Assembly: GCF_030413175.1 (NCBI RefSeq)
Contig: NZ_CP129212.1
Span: 2,790,001-2,854,000, forward strand
DNA: 64,000 nucleotides
Reading direction: 5' to 3'
DNA from: Bradyrhizobium roseum
GTDB lineage: Bacteria > Pseudomonadota > Alphaproteobacteria > Rhizobiales > Xanthobacteraceae
Position numbers and translations under genes: made by a program
Shown here: piece after piece, positions 16,191 through 24,132 of the stretch
How the letters are laid out: every line of letters starts with the position of its first letter
How positions within the stretch are numbered: the stretch's first letter is position 1
Notes under the pieces: generated by a model
Told to the model about the DNA's origin: nothing
What the model saw: only the letters and a program-made list of their open reading frames with translations
The model's database searches: none

Positions 16191-17912
16191 ATGGCCTTGA
16201 AGCAATGGCTTTTGGCGGTTTTGCTCGCGTCCACCTGTCTCGTTCCGATCGCGACCGCCGGTCCGATCGAAAACTACAGCCCGGTCACCGCCGACCGGCT
16301 CAAGAATCCGGAACCCGGCAACTGGATGCATTATCGCCGGACCTATGACGGCCAGGGCTATAGCCCGCTGGACCAGATCAACACCACGAACGTGAAAAAC
16401 CTGGCGCCGGTGTGGACGTTCTCGACCGGTGTGGTCGAGGGCCACGAGGCGCCGCCGATCATCAACAACGGCATCATGTTCATCGCAACGCCGTCCGGAC
16501 AGGTGATCGCGCTCAATGCCAAGACCGGCGACGAGTACTGGCGGTACAAGCGCCAGCTTCCCGAGGATCTCTTTCAACTGCATCCGACCAACCGCGGCGT
16601 CGGCCTGTGGCAGGACAAGGTGTACCTCGCCACCACCGACGACCATCTGGTCGCGCTCGACGCCAAGACCGGCAAGGTGGTGTGGGACACCAAGGTGCAG
16701 GACTACAAGAAGGGACAGTACCTGACCCTGATGCCGCTGGTCGTCGACGGCAAGGTGATCGTAGGCGGCTCCGGCGGCGAGTTCGGCGTGCGCGGTTACG
16801 TCGTGGCGTTCGATGCCGAAACCGGCAAGGAGCTATGGCGGACCTTCACCATTCCCGGCCCCGGCGAGCCCGGCCATGAAACGTGGAGCGGCGACGACTG
16901 GAAAACCGGCGGCGCGCCGGCCTGGATGACCGGCACCTACGACACCGAGACCCGGACGATCTATTGGGGCACCGGCAACGCCGCGCCCTGGCCTGGCGAA
17001 ACCCATCCCGGCGACAATCTCTATTCGACGTCGGTGCTCGCGCTCGACCCCGACAGCGGCAAGCTGAAATCGTACTTCCAGTACCATCCGAATGATTCCT
17101 GGGACTGGGACGAGGTCGATGCCCCGATGTTGATCGACCTGCAAAGGGATGGTCGGACCATCAAGAGCCTGATCCATCCGGGCCGCAACGCGATCTTCTG
17201 GGTGCTGGAGCGCAAGCCGGAAGGCATCAAATACGTCGCGGGCTGGCCATTCGTTTACACCGACGTGTGGAAGGGCATCGACCCCTCGGGCAAGCCGATC
17301 GTCGATCCCGCGCACAAGCCGGGCGTCGGCAAGCGGGTCGAATTCTGCCCGTCGCTGTGGGGCGGCAAGGATTGGCCGTCGGCGGCGTATAGCCAGAGAA
17401 CCGGCCTGGTCTACGTTCCGGCCAACGAGAATTTCTGCGGCGGCTTCACCGGCGAGAAGGTGCCGCTGAAGCCCGGCCAGCTCTGGCTCGGCACCAAGCC
17501 CGAAGACATCGGCCTGACGCCGCGTCCCGGCGCCACGCATTTCGGCGAGTTGCAGGCGTGGGATCCGGTCACCGGCAAGAAGGCGTGGTCGCACAATTTC
17601 CCGAAATCGCAGTTGTTCGGTTCGGTGACCGCGACCGCGGGCGATCTCATCCTGGTCGGCGGCACCAACGACCGGATGTTCCGCGCCTTCCATGCCAAGA
17701 CCGGCGAATTGCTGTGGGAGCAGAAGACCAACTCCGGCATCATGGCCATGCCGATCGCCTATGAGGTGGACGGCACGCAATATATCGCGGTGCAGTCCGG
17801 CTGGGGCGTCGACGCGCAGCGCATCCAGGATGCGCTCGCGGGCAAGGTCCCCGGGTTCGAGAACAACGTGCCGCAGGGCGGCGTCGTGTGGGTGTTCGCC
17901 GTCAAGAAGTGA
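16191..17912 (+). CDS. PQQ-dependent alcohol dehydrogenase, probably lanthanide type
   Basis: A 573-residue periplasmic quinoprotein with signal peptide (residues 1-23, ending TAG) and eight-bladed propeller repeats (LNAKTGDEYWRY, LDAKTGKVVWD, FDAETGKELWR). Metal and PQQ ligands fit the methanol/ethanol dehydrogenase family: Glu197, Asn263 and catalytic Asp305 in DSWDWD. Asp307, two residues after the catalytic Asp, marks lanthanide-using XoxF/ExaF/PedH enzymes; calcium enzymes have Ala or Ser there. The adjacent-cysteine disulfide of the family is absent. The electron acceptor is unknown; the Rieske protein upstream is a candidate. Confidence 0.88.
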   Translation: MALKQWLLAVLLASTCLVPIATAGPIENYSPVTADRLKNPEPGNWMHYRRTYDGQGYSPLDQINTTNVKNLAPVWTFSTGVVEGHEAPPIINNGIMFIATPSGQVIALNAKTGDEYWRYKRQLPEDLFQLHPTNRGVGLWQDKVYLATTDDHLVALDAKTGKVVWDTKVQDYKKGQYLTLMPLVVDGKVIVGGSGGEFGVRGYVVAFDAETGKELWRTFTIPGPGEPGHETWSGDDWKTGGAPAWMTGTYDTETRTIYWGTGNAAPWPGETHPGDNLYSTSVLALDPDSGKLKSYFQYHPNDSWDWDEVDAPMLIDLQRDGRTIKSLIHPGRNAIFWVLERKPEGIKYVAGWPFVYTDVWKGIDPSGKPIVDPAHKPGVGKRVEFCPSLWGGKDWPSAAYSQRTGLVYVPANENFCGGFTGEKVPLKPGQLWLGTKPEDIGLTPRPGATHFGELQAWDPVTGKKAWSHNFPKSQLFGSVTATAGDLILVGGTNDRMFRAFHAKTGELLWEQKTNSGIMAMPIAYEVDGTQYIAVQSGWGVDAQRIQDALAGKVPGFENNVPQGGVVWVFAVKK

Positions 17913-17929
17913 AGACGAGAGAATGGACC

Positions 17930-17961
17930 GCGCCTGGCCGCTGACAACAGTGGCCAGGCGC
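17930..17961. terminator. Strong bidirectional hairpin between convergent operons
   Basis: GCGCCTGGCC (17930-17939) pairs with GGCCAGGCGC (17952-17961); inside it a G-T pair and CTG/CAG extend the stem to 14 bp around an ACAA loop. It stands between the PQQ gene (ends 17912) and the convergent ABC gene (ends 18004) but has no T-run. Confidence 0.6.
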
Positions 17962-18003
17962 TGCCAAAGGTAATTTGCTAGTTACCGATGTCTAGGGGAC
18001 CGA

Positions 18004-18789
18004 CTAGGCATCCACCGCCACCTTCAGTGCCTCGGCGCGGATCTCCTCGACGAGCCGTTCCTTCAGGCGGACGAATTCAGGCGCGGTCTTGATCTTGTAG
18101 GATCGCGGGTGGGGCAGATCGATTGCGATCTCGGCCTTGATGCGGCCGGGGCGGGCGCTCATGACGATGACGCGGCTGCCCAGGAAGATCGCCTCCTCGA
18201 TATCATGGGTGACGAACAGCACGGTCTTCTGCTCGCGCTCCCAGATGCCGAGCAGCATTTCCTGCATCAGCACGCGGGTCTGGTTGTCGAGCGCGCCGAA
18301 CGGCTCGTCGAGCAGCAGGATCTTTGGATCGTTGGCCAGCGCGCGTGCGATCGCGGTGCGCTGCTGCATGCCGCCGGAGAGTTGCTTGGGCCAGTGGTTC
18401 TCGAAGCCGGACAGGCCGACCCGCTGGATGAATCCGTCGGCGATCCTGCCGCGCTCGGCTTCCGATACCCCGCGCTCGCGCAGGCCGAACGCGATGTTCT
18501 CGCGCACCGTCAGCCAGGGGAACAGCGTGTAGGACTGGAACACCATGCCGCGGTCGGCGCCGGGGCCTTTGACTTCCTGGCCGTCGAGGATGACGCGGCC
18601 GCTGGTCGGCCGGTCGAGCCCGGCGATGATCCGCAGCAGCGTGGATTTTCCGCAGCCGGACGGGCCTAGGATGGTGACGAAGTCGTTGTTGCCGACGTCA
18701 AGATTGGTTGGTTCCAGCGCCCGCGTCGGCGCGTTGCCCTGGCGCGCGGGGAAGGTGCGGGAGACCTGGTCGATCTTCAGCGTGGTCAC
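18004..18789 (-). CDS. NitT/TauT-type ABC transporter ATP-binding protein
   Basis: A 261-residue ATPase: Walker A GPSGCGKST near residue 43, Q-loop, signature LSGGMQQR, Walker B ILLLDEPFGALD and the switch His in THDIEEA. The pattern DNQTRVLMQEMLLGIW is typical of the nitrate/taurine/sulfonate subclass. GTG 18789 overlaps the permease stop (GTGA), so translation is coupled. It energises uptake with the permease and binding protein encoded just upstream. The ligand is not known; position behind hutC suggests a histidine-related or other nitrogenous compound. Confidence 0.92.
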   Translation of the reverse strand: MTTLKIDQVSRTFPARQGNAPTRALEPTNLDVGNNDFVTILGPSGCGKSTLLRIIAGLDRPTSGRVILDGQEVKGPGADRGMVFQSYTLFPWLTVRENIAFGLRERGVSEAERGRIADGFIQRVGLSGFENHWPKQLSGGMQQRTAIARALANDPKILLLDEPFGALDNQTRVLMQEMLLGIWEREQKTVLFVTHDIEEAIFLGSRVIVMSARPGRIKAEIAIDLPHPRSYKIKTAPEFVRLKERLVEEIRAEALKVAVDA

Positions 18790-19559
18790 GCCAATCTCCA
18801 CGGGAACAGCCAGGCGTTGAAGGCCTTGAACAGGAAGTCCGAGACGAGGCCGATCAGGCCGATGACGATGATGCCGAAGATGATCTGGCCGGTGTTGAGC
18901 AGCGCCTGGCTGTCGGTGATCATGTGGCCGATGCCCGAGGACGAGCCGATCAGTTCGGCGACGATGACATAGGTCCATGCCCACCCGAGCACGAGTCGAA
19001 GGATTTCGGCGATCTCCGGCGCGGAGGAGGGCAGCAGCACGCGGCGGATGATGCCGCTGTCGCCGGCGCCGAGCGTATAGGCGGCTTCGACAAGGTCGCG
19101 CCGCGTATTGCCGACGTTGACGGCGATCATCAGGATGATCTGGAACACCGAGCCGATGAAGATGACCAAGAGCTTCTGCAGCTCGCCGATGCCCGCCCAC
19201 AGGATCAACAGCGGGATGAAGGCCGAGGCGGGCAGGTAACGGGCGAACGACACGAACGGCTCGAGAAAAGCCTCGATCGGTTTGTACGCGCCCATCAGCA
19301 CGCCGAGCGGCACCGCGATAAGCGCAGCCAGCACGAAGCCGCCGATGACGCGCCAGATCGTCATGCCGATGTCGAACAGGAAGCCGTGCTTGGTCAGGAG
19401 TTCAAAGCCCTCCTGCAGCATGGTCAGCGGGTTGGCGAGAAACGTCTTGGAGACATAACCGCCAAAGGTTGCCCATGCCCACAGGGCGACGAACAGGACA
19501 AAGAACGCAAAGCCATAGGCTGCGCGCTGCTTCGACGTCACGGGATCCAGGGGACGCAT
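18786..19559 (-). CDS. NitT/TauT-type ABC transporter permease
   Basis: A 257-residue inner-membrane permease with about six membrane segments and the EAA-type loop (EAAYTLGAGDSGIIRRVLLPSSAPEI) that docks to the ATPase. The family is SsuC/TauC-like. ATG 19559 is chosen over GTG 19562. It is the middle gene of binding protein-permease-ATPase, 91 bp after the binding-protein gene and overlapping the ATPase start. Confidence 0.92.
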   Translation of the reverse strand: MRPLDPVTSKQRAAYGFAFFVLFVALWAWATFGGYVSKTFLANPLTMLQEGFELLTKHGFLFDIGMTIWRVIGGFVLAALIAVPLGVLMGAYKPIEAFLEPFVSFARYLPASAFIPLLILWAGIGELQKLLVIFIGSVFQIILMIAVNVGNTRRDLVEAAYTLGAGDSGIIRRVLLPSSAPEIAEILRLVLGWAWTYVIVAELIGSSSGIGHMITDSQALLNTGQIIFGIIVIGLIGLVSDFLFKAFNAWLFPWRLA

Positions 19560-19650
19560 CACGGGGCATCTTCCTCAAAGCGTTGCGCCAATCGCGGACG
19601 GCCCCGCATCCACTGGTGTGGAAGCGGAGCCAGCGCGGCGCCGGACGAAC

Positions 19651-20595
19651 CTACTTGATGAAGCTCGTATCAACGAGGTCGTCGATCTTCGGAATCGATT
19701 TGATGATGCCGATCTCGAGCAACAGGTCCGCGGCTTCCTTGGTGAAAGCCTGGAATTCGCCCGCGAAGAACTTCTGGTTTGCGGCCTTGTCCTGCCAGCG
19801 CAGATATTTTGCCGAATTGCCGAACTGCTCGCCGGACTGTTTCACATCGGAACCCATGATCTCGTAGGATTTGGCCTTGTCCTTCTCGATCAGGGCGACC
19901 GCCTCGAAATAGCTGTCGGCTAACGCCTGCGCGGCTTTCGGATTCTCGGTCAGGAACTTTGGTGTGCAACCGAACGTGTCCATGATCATGGGATAGTCGA
20001 GCGTGGTGGCGATGATCTTTCCCTTGTCGGGTGCTGCGCGCACGGTCGAGAGATAGGGCTCATAGGTCATGGCCGCATCGTTCTGGCCGGCCACGAAGGC
20101 CTGCGCGGCCGCGGCCGGCTCCAGGTTCACCACGGTCACGTCCTTGACCGTGAGTCCGTTCTTCTTGAGCATCCAGGCCAGCGTGAAATAGGGCGCGGTG
20201 CCGGGCGCGGACGCCGCGACCGTCTTGCCCTTCAGGTCCTTGATCGCTGCGACGTCGTTTCGCGTCGCCATGCCGTCGGCGCCGTAGCTCTTGTCGAGCT
20301 GGAAGATCTGCTTGGTGGCGACGCCGTTTGCGTTCCAGGAAATCCAGGTTTCGACCGTGGTCGCCGCGCACTGGATGTCGCCCGAGGCAACGGCCAGATG
20401 CCGGTCCTTCTGCGGGATCTTCTTGATCGTCACGTCGAGGCCGTTCTTCTTGAAGATGCCGGCCTGGTTGGCCAGCGTGAGCGGCGCAAAGCCGGTCCAT
20501 CCCGAGATACCGATGGCGACTTTCACGTCCTGGGCGAGGGCTGGCGAGGACGCCAGACAAACGGCGGTTGCGGCGAGTATTTTATAAGTACGCAT
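19651..20595 (-). CDS. NitT/TauT-type ABC transporter substrate-binding protein
   Basis: 314 residues with signal peptide (MRTYKILAATAVCLASSPALAQ) and a periplasmic binding fold of the SsuA/TauA/NMT1-like type: GISGWTGFAPLTLANQAGIFKKNGLDV, then SGDIQCAATTVET, then a PGTAPYF ligand loop. An AGAAGGAAG site precedes the ATG. It heads the three-gene transporter operon, with its own sigma-54-like promoter about 95 nt upstream. Genes to the left in transcription are hutF-hutC, so uptake of histidine, urocanate or a related nitrogen compound is possible. It is not the HutX type (glycine-betaine-like) known from Sinorhizobium. Confidence 0.88.
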   Translation of the reverse strand: MRTYKILAATAVCLASSPALAQDVKVAIGISGWTGFAPLTLANQAGIFKKNGLDVTIKKIPQKDRHLAVASGDIQCAATTVETWISWNANGVATKQIFQLDKSYGADGMATRNDVAAIKDLKGKTVAASAPGTAPYFTLAWMLKKNGLTVKDVTVVNLEPAAAAQAFVAGQNDAAMTYEPYLSTVRAAPDKGKIIATTLDYPMIMDTFGCTPKFLTENPKAAQALADSYFEAVALIEKDKAKSYEIMGSDVKQSGEQFGNSAKYLRWQDKAANQKFFAGEFQAFTKEAADLLLEIGIIKSIPKIDDLVDTSFIK

Positions 20596-20667
20596 GATGA
20601 GCTTCCTTCTGCCTGTTTTATCGATGGGGTCGTGTCGTTCTATTGCTGCATGACACGCTGCTGCATT

Positions 20668-20695
20668 ATCTCCTGCACAATATCTCCTGCACAAT
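20668..20695. repeat. Two tandem 14-bp repeats in the ABC promoter
   Basis: ATCTCCTGCACAAT occurs twice in tandem without change (20668-20681 and 20682-20695). On the - strand they cover the -12 element and likely start site of the ABC operon promoter, so they may bind a regulator. Confidence 0.7.
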
Positions 20696-20703
20696 TTGTG
20701 CCG
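20688..20703 (-). promoter_or_regulatory. Sigma-54-like promoter of the ABC transporter operon
   Basis: On the - strand CGGCACAAATTGTGCA shows GG-N10-GC with a good GGCAC -24 box and GTGCA in place of TTGCA at -12. The centre is also a perfect palindrome GCACAA-A-TTGTGC, so an operator is the alternative reading. Confidence 0.5.
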
Positions 20704-20725
20704 TACTCGATTTGCATTGACGCTC

Positions 20726-21466
20726 TCAGCCTCCCTTGAAGCGGGCGATCAGTTTGTGGGATTCGCCGGGATAGACGAGGCGCACGGCCGTCAGCGTCCG
20801 CGCGCTGCGCCAGGTGTGGCGGTCGATGACGAGGCAGGGCGCGCCGGCCGCGATGTCCAACGCTTTTGCGGTGGGATTATCGGCGACGATCGCGCTGATC
20901 GCATGTTCGGCCTCCGTCCACGGCACGTGGTGCAACAGCCAGGTGCCGGGCGGTTCGCTGGCAAAATCAGCCTTGGCGGCTTCGGGCACGGCGTCGAGAT
21001 CGATCAGCCGGTCCTCGATCGCGAACGGCACGTTATCGGCGCTGTGGCGGCACGAGATGGCGATCACCTGGCCCGTCTTGCGAACGCCGAGGCGTTCGCG
21101 GTCGGCGGCGTTGGCTGTCCGGCGCGTGCGTCGGATCAACTGATAGCCATAGACGCGGCCGAGCGCGGTGATCTCCGCACGGATATCCGGGATGGTCAGC
21201 ACCGCCGACAGGAATGTGGGGCGGCGCACAAAGGTGCCGGCGCGTCGCCGCCGCTCGATCAGATCGGCCTGCGCCAATTCCGACAGCGCCTTGCTCACGG
21301 TCATGCGCGAGCAGCCATAGCGCGTCATCAGCTGGTGCTCGAACGGGATGCGATGGCCCGGTGGCCACTCGCCGGTCAGGATACGGCGCTCGATGTCGAG
21401 CCGGATCTGCTTGTAGAGCGTCGGCGTATCGCCCGCCGCTTTGCCGCGATCCGTCGCGAGGCTCAT
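20726..21466 (-). CDS. hutC: Histidine utilization repressor HutC (GntR family)
   Basis: A 246-residue GntR/HutC-family regulator. The N-terminal winged HTH is at about residues 15-80 (PFEHQLMTRYGCSRMTVSKALSELAQADLIERRRRAGTFV), followed by the UTRA ligand domain that binds urocanate in HutC. ATG 21466 overlaps the hutF stop (ATGA), so repressor and deiminase are translated together, giving feedback control. Its likely operator is the palindrome at 22859-22874 between the divergent hut operons. Confidence 0.92.
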   Translation of the reverse strand: MSLATDRGKAAGDTPTLYKQIRLDIERRILTGEWPPGHRIPFEHQLMTRYGCSRMTVSKALSELAQADLIERRRRAGTFVRRPTFLSAVLTIPDIRAEITALGRVYGYQLIRRTRRTANAADRERLGVRKTGQVIAISCRHSADNVPFAIEDRLIDLDAVPEAAKADFASEPPGTWLLHHVPWTEAEHAISAIVADNPTAKALDIAAGAPCLVIDRHTWRSARTLTAVRLVYPGESHKLIARFKGG

Positions 21467-22821
21467 GCCACCAGCCTCCGCACCGCGGCGTTGAATTTGT
21501 CGCGTGCGCGCTGACGCAGCCGGTGGCGTCCGCCCTCGACGACCTTGTTGCCGCCTGCCCACACGCAATCGACGGCATCGGAGCGCGCTGCAAAGATCCA
21601 GCCGTCGATCACCGCGTCCTTGCTGCGCCCGGCGAGGGAGGGATGCGCGATGTCGAGCGTGACGATGTCGGCGCGTGCCCCCGGCGTGAGGCCGGCGATC
21701 GGCTGCGCGAGCGCCTGGGCGCCGCCGGTCAGCGCGGCGTCGAACAGCGCGCGGCCGGTGGATATGCCGGGACCGCCGGACAGCACATTGCGCTCGCGAT
21801 GCTTCAATCGCTGGCCATATTCCAGCTGACGCAGTTCGTCGGCGATGCCGACCAGGACATTGGAGTCCGTGCCGATACCGAACCGGCCGCCGGCGTCGCG
21901 GAATTCACGCGTCGGAAAAACACCGTCGCCGAGGCTCGCCTCGGTGATCGGGCAGAGGCCCGCGACGGCGCCGCTGGCGGCAAGCGCTGATATCTCCGCC
22001 GCGGTGGTGTGGGTCGCGTGGATCAGGCACCAACGCCGGTCGACGGGCGCGTGTTCGAGCAGCCACTCGACCGGCCGCCGGCCCGACCAGGCGATGCAGT
22101 CCTCGACCTCTTTTGTCTGCTCTGCGGCATGGATGTGAACCGGACCGCCTTCGGCGAGCGGTGCGATCGCCGCCAGTTCGTCCGGCGTCACGGCGCGGAG
22201 GCTGTGCGGGGCGACGCCGACATTGGCGCCGGGCAATGCGCGGATGACGCGTTTTGTCGCGTCCATCAGCTTTGCGAACTGGTCGACCGAGCAGATGAAC
22301 CGGCGCTGGCCGGCATGCGGCGCGGCGCCGCCGAACGAGCCGTGCGCATAGAAGCTCGGCAGCATCGTGAGACCGATGCCGCTGATCTCGGCGGCCCCGG
22401 CAATACGCGTGGCCATCTCGGCGGGATTGGCGTAAGGCGCCCCGTCGTGGTCGTGATGCAGATAGTGGAATTCCCCGACCCGCGTAAAACCTTGCTCGAG
22501 CATCTCGACATAGAGCAGCGTCGCGACGGCCTCGGTGTCTTCCGGAGTCATTTCCAGCGCGAAACGATACATCGTCTCGCGCCATGTCCAGAACGTGTCC
22601 GCGGTATCGCCGCGAGTTTCGGCAAGGCCCGCCATGCCGCGCTGGAAGGCGTGACTGTGCAAGCTGGGTATTCCAGGGATGGCGAGGGGATGGCGTTCGT
22701 CGCCGGCAGCAGGCGTCACGCCGGCCGTCACTCCTGCAATGCTTCCATCGGCGATGATCACCTGCACGTCGTCAGCCCACCCGGACGGAAGCAGCGCTGA
22801 AGCGAAATGCAGCGTGGACAT
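21463..22821 (-). CDS. hutF: Formimidoylglutamate deiminase
   Basis: A 452-residue amidohydrolase-superfamily enzyme that converts N-formimino-L-glutamate to N-formyl-L-glutamate and ammonia, in the five-step histidine pathway. The metal motif HSHAFQRGMAG, the GEFHYLHHD and HIHAAEQTKEVEDC segments and the GTDSN metal Asp are all present. ATG 22821 (MSTLHFASALL) matches family starts. An ATG at 22872 lies inside the predicted operator and is rejected. The next enzyme in this route, N-formylglutamate deformylase (HutG), is not in the window. Confidence 0.93.
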   Translation of the reverse strand: MSTLHFASALLPSGWADDVQVIIADGSIAGVTAGVTPAAGDERHPLAIPGIPSLHSHAFQRGMAGLAETRGDTADTFWTWRETMYRFALEMTPEDTEAVATLLYVEMLEQGFTRVGEFHYLHHDHDGAPYANPAEMATRIAGAAEISGIGLTMLPSFYAHGSFGGAAPHAGQRRFICSVDQFAKLMDATKRVIRALPGANVGVAPHSLRAVTPDELAAIAPLAEGGPVHIHAAEQTKEVEDCIAWSGRRPVEWLLEHAPVDRRWCLIHATHTTAAEISALAASGAVAGLCPITEASLGDGVFPTREFRDAGGRFGIGTDSNVLVGIADELRQLEYGQRLKHRERNVLSGGPGISTGRALFDAALTGGAQALAQPIAGLTPGARADIVTLDIAHPSLAGRSKDAVIDGWIFAARSDAVDCVWAGGNKVVEGGRHRLRQRARDKFNAAVRRLVA

Positions 22822-22858
22822 GTTTTCCAAACCGGATGGACAGACCGTCGAACCGGGA

Positions 22859-22874
22859 ATATGTATAGACATAT
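22859..22874. promoter_or_regulatory. Probable HutC operator
   Basis: A perfect inverted repeat ATATGT-ATAG-ACATAT midway between the divergent hutF and hutI starts (38 and 44 nt away). Its core TGTATAGACA differs by one base from the TGTA-N2-TACA core reported for HutC sites in Pseudomonas. Confidence 0.6.
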
Positions 22875-22917
22875 CGAACCCCCCGTCAAGTTTCCGAACC
22901 CTTGAGGGAAATGCTGC

Positions 22918-24132
22918 ATGGCCGAGCGCTTCGATACGATCTGGCATAACGCCCGGCTCGCCACGGTCCGCGCGGATCTGCCCGACCTCGGCGTGATCGA
23001 GCACGGCGTGATTGCCGCGCGACAAGGCCGGATTGCCTTTGCAGGCAGCCGTTCCGATTTTCCAACCGACGCAGATGCAAAAGAACGGATCGATTGCGAG
23101 GGGCGGTGGATCACGCCCGGGCTGGTCGATTGTCACACCCATCTGGTGTTCGGCGGAAACCGCGCCCACGAGTTCGAACTGCGGTTGAAGGGCGCGAGCT
23201 ACGAGGAGATCGCGCGCGCCGGCGGCGGCATTGTCTCGACGGTGGCGGCGACGCGGGGCGCCAGCGAGGCTGAGCTCGTTGCGGGCGCGCTGCCGCGGCT
23301 CGACGCCCTGATCGGCGAGGGTGTGACGACGATCGAAATCAAGTCCGGCTATGGACTCAATACCGAAACCGAGACGCGTCAATTGTCCGCGGCACGCGCG
23401 CTCGGCAACAAGCGGTCCGTCGGCGTCCGGACGTCATTTCTCGGCGCGCATGCGCTGCCGCCAGAAGCCGAGGGCGACAAGGATCGATACATCGATCTGG
23501 TTTGCCGCGAGATGCTCCCCGCGGTGGCGAAGGCAGGGCTGGCTGACGCCGTCGACGCCTTCATGGAAGGCATCGCTTTTTCGGGTGAGCAGACAGCGCG
23601 GGTGTTTGGTGCGGCGAAGGCGCTGGGCCTGCCGATCAAACTGCACGCGGATCAATTGTCTGACCTCGGCGGTGCGGCGCTCGCGGCGGAATTCTCCGCG
23701 CTGTCCGCTGATCACCTCGAGCACACGGATGAGGCCGGCGTTGTCGCGATGGCACGCGCCGGCACAGTCGCGGTGCTTCTGCCGGGCGCGTTCTATTTCA
23801 TTCGCGAAACGACAAAACCGCCGGTCGAGCTGTTCCGGGCCCACGGCGTCAACATGGCGCTCGCCACCGACTGCAATCCCGGCAGTTCGCCGCTGACGTC
23901 GCTGCTGCTCGCCATGAACATGGGCGCGACGCTGTTCCGGATGACCGTCGCCGAGTGCCTCGCCGGCGTGACGCGGGAGGGCGCGCGGGCGCTCGGCATG
24001 CTCGATGAAACCGGTACGCTCGAAGCCGGCAAATATTGCGACCTCGCGATCTGGGACATCGAACGGCCGGCCGAGTTGATCTACAGGATGGGTTTCAACC
24101 CGCTGCACCGCCGGGTGTGGAGGGGAAAATGA
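22918..24132 (+). CDS. hutI: Imidazolonepropionase
   Basis: A 404-residue amidohydrolase that opens 4-imidazolone-5-propanoate to N-formimino-L-glutamate, step three of histidine degradation. Metal ligands His73 and His75 are in [19 protein letters not shown] and [11 protein letters not shown] hold further metal and substrate residues, and [10 protein letters not shown] holds the metal Asp. Length is normal for the family. GAGGGA ends 8 nt before ATG 22918. It leads hutI-hutH-hutU, with a 4-nt overlap at each junction, divergent from hutF-hutC. Confidence 0.95.
   Translation: MAERFDTIWHNARLATVRADLPDLGVIEHGVIAARQGRIAFAGSRSDFPTDADAKERIDCEGRWITPGLVDCHTHLVFGGNRAHEFELRLKGASYEEIARAGGGIVSTVAATRGASEAELVAGALPRLDALIGEGVTTIEIKSGYGLNTETETRQLSAARALGNKRSVGVRTSFLGAHALPPEAEGDKDRYIDLVCREMLPAVAKAGLADAVDAFMEGIAFSGEQTARVFGAAKALGLPIKLHADQLSDLGGAALAAEFSALSADHLEHTDEAGVVAMARAGTVAVLLPGAFYFIRETTKPPVELFRAHGVNMALATDCNPGSSPLTSLLLAMNMGATLFRMTVAECLAGVTREGARALGMLDETGTLEAGKYCDLAIWDIERPAELIYRMGFNPLHRRVWRGK

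Noticed and set aside
20668..20695. Tandem repeats as a CRISPR array
   Set aside because: Only two 14-bp units without spacers; no cas genes. No other CRISPR-like array was seen in the window.
22821..22872. Longer hutF starting at ATG 22872
   Set aside because: The extra 17 residues do not match family starts and the ATG lies inside the predicted HutC operator.
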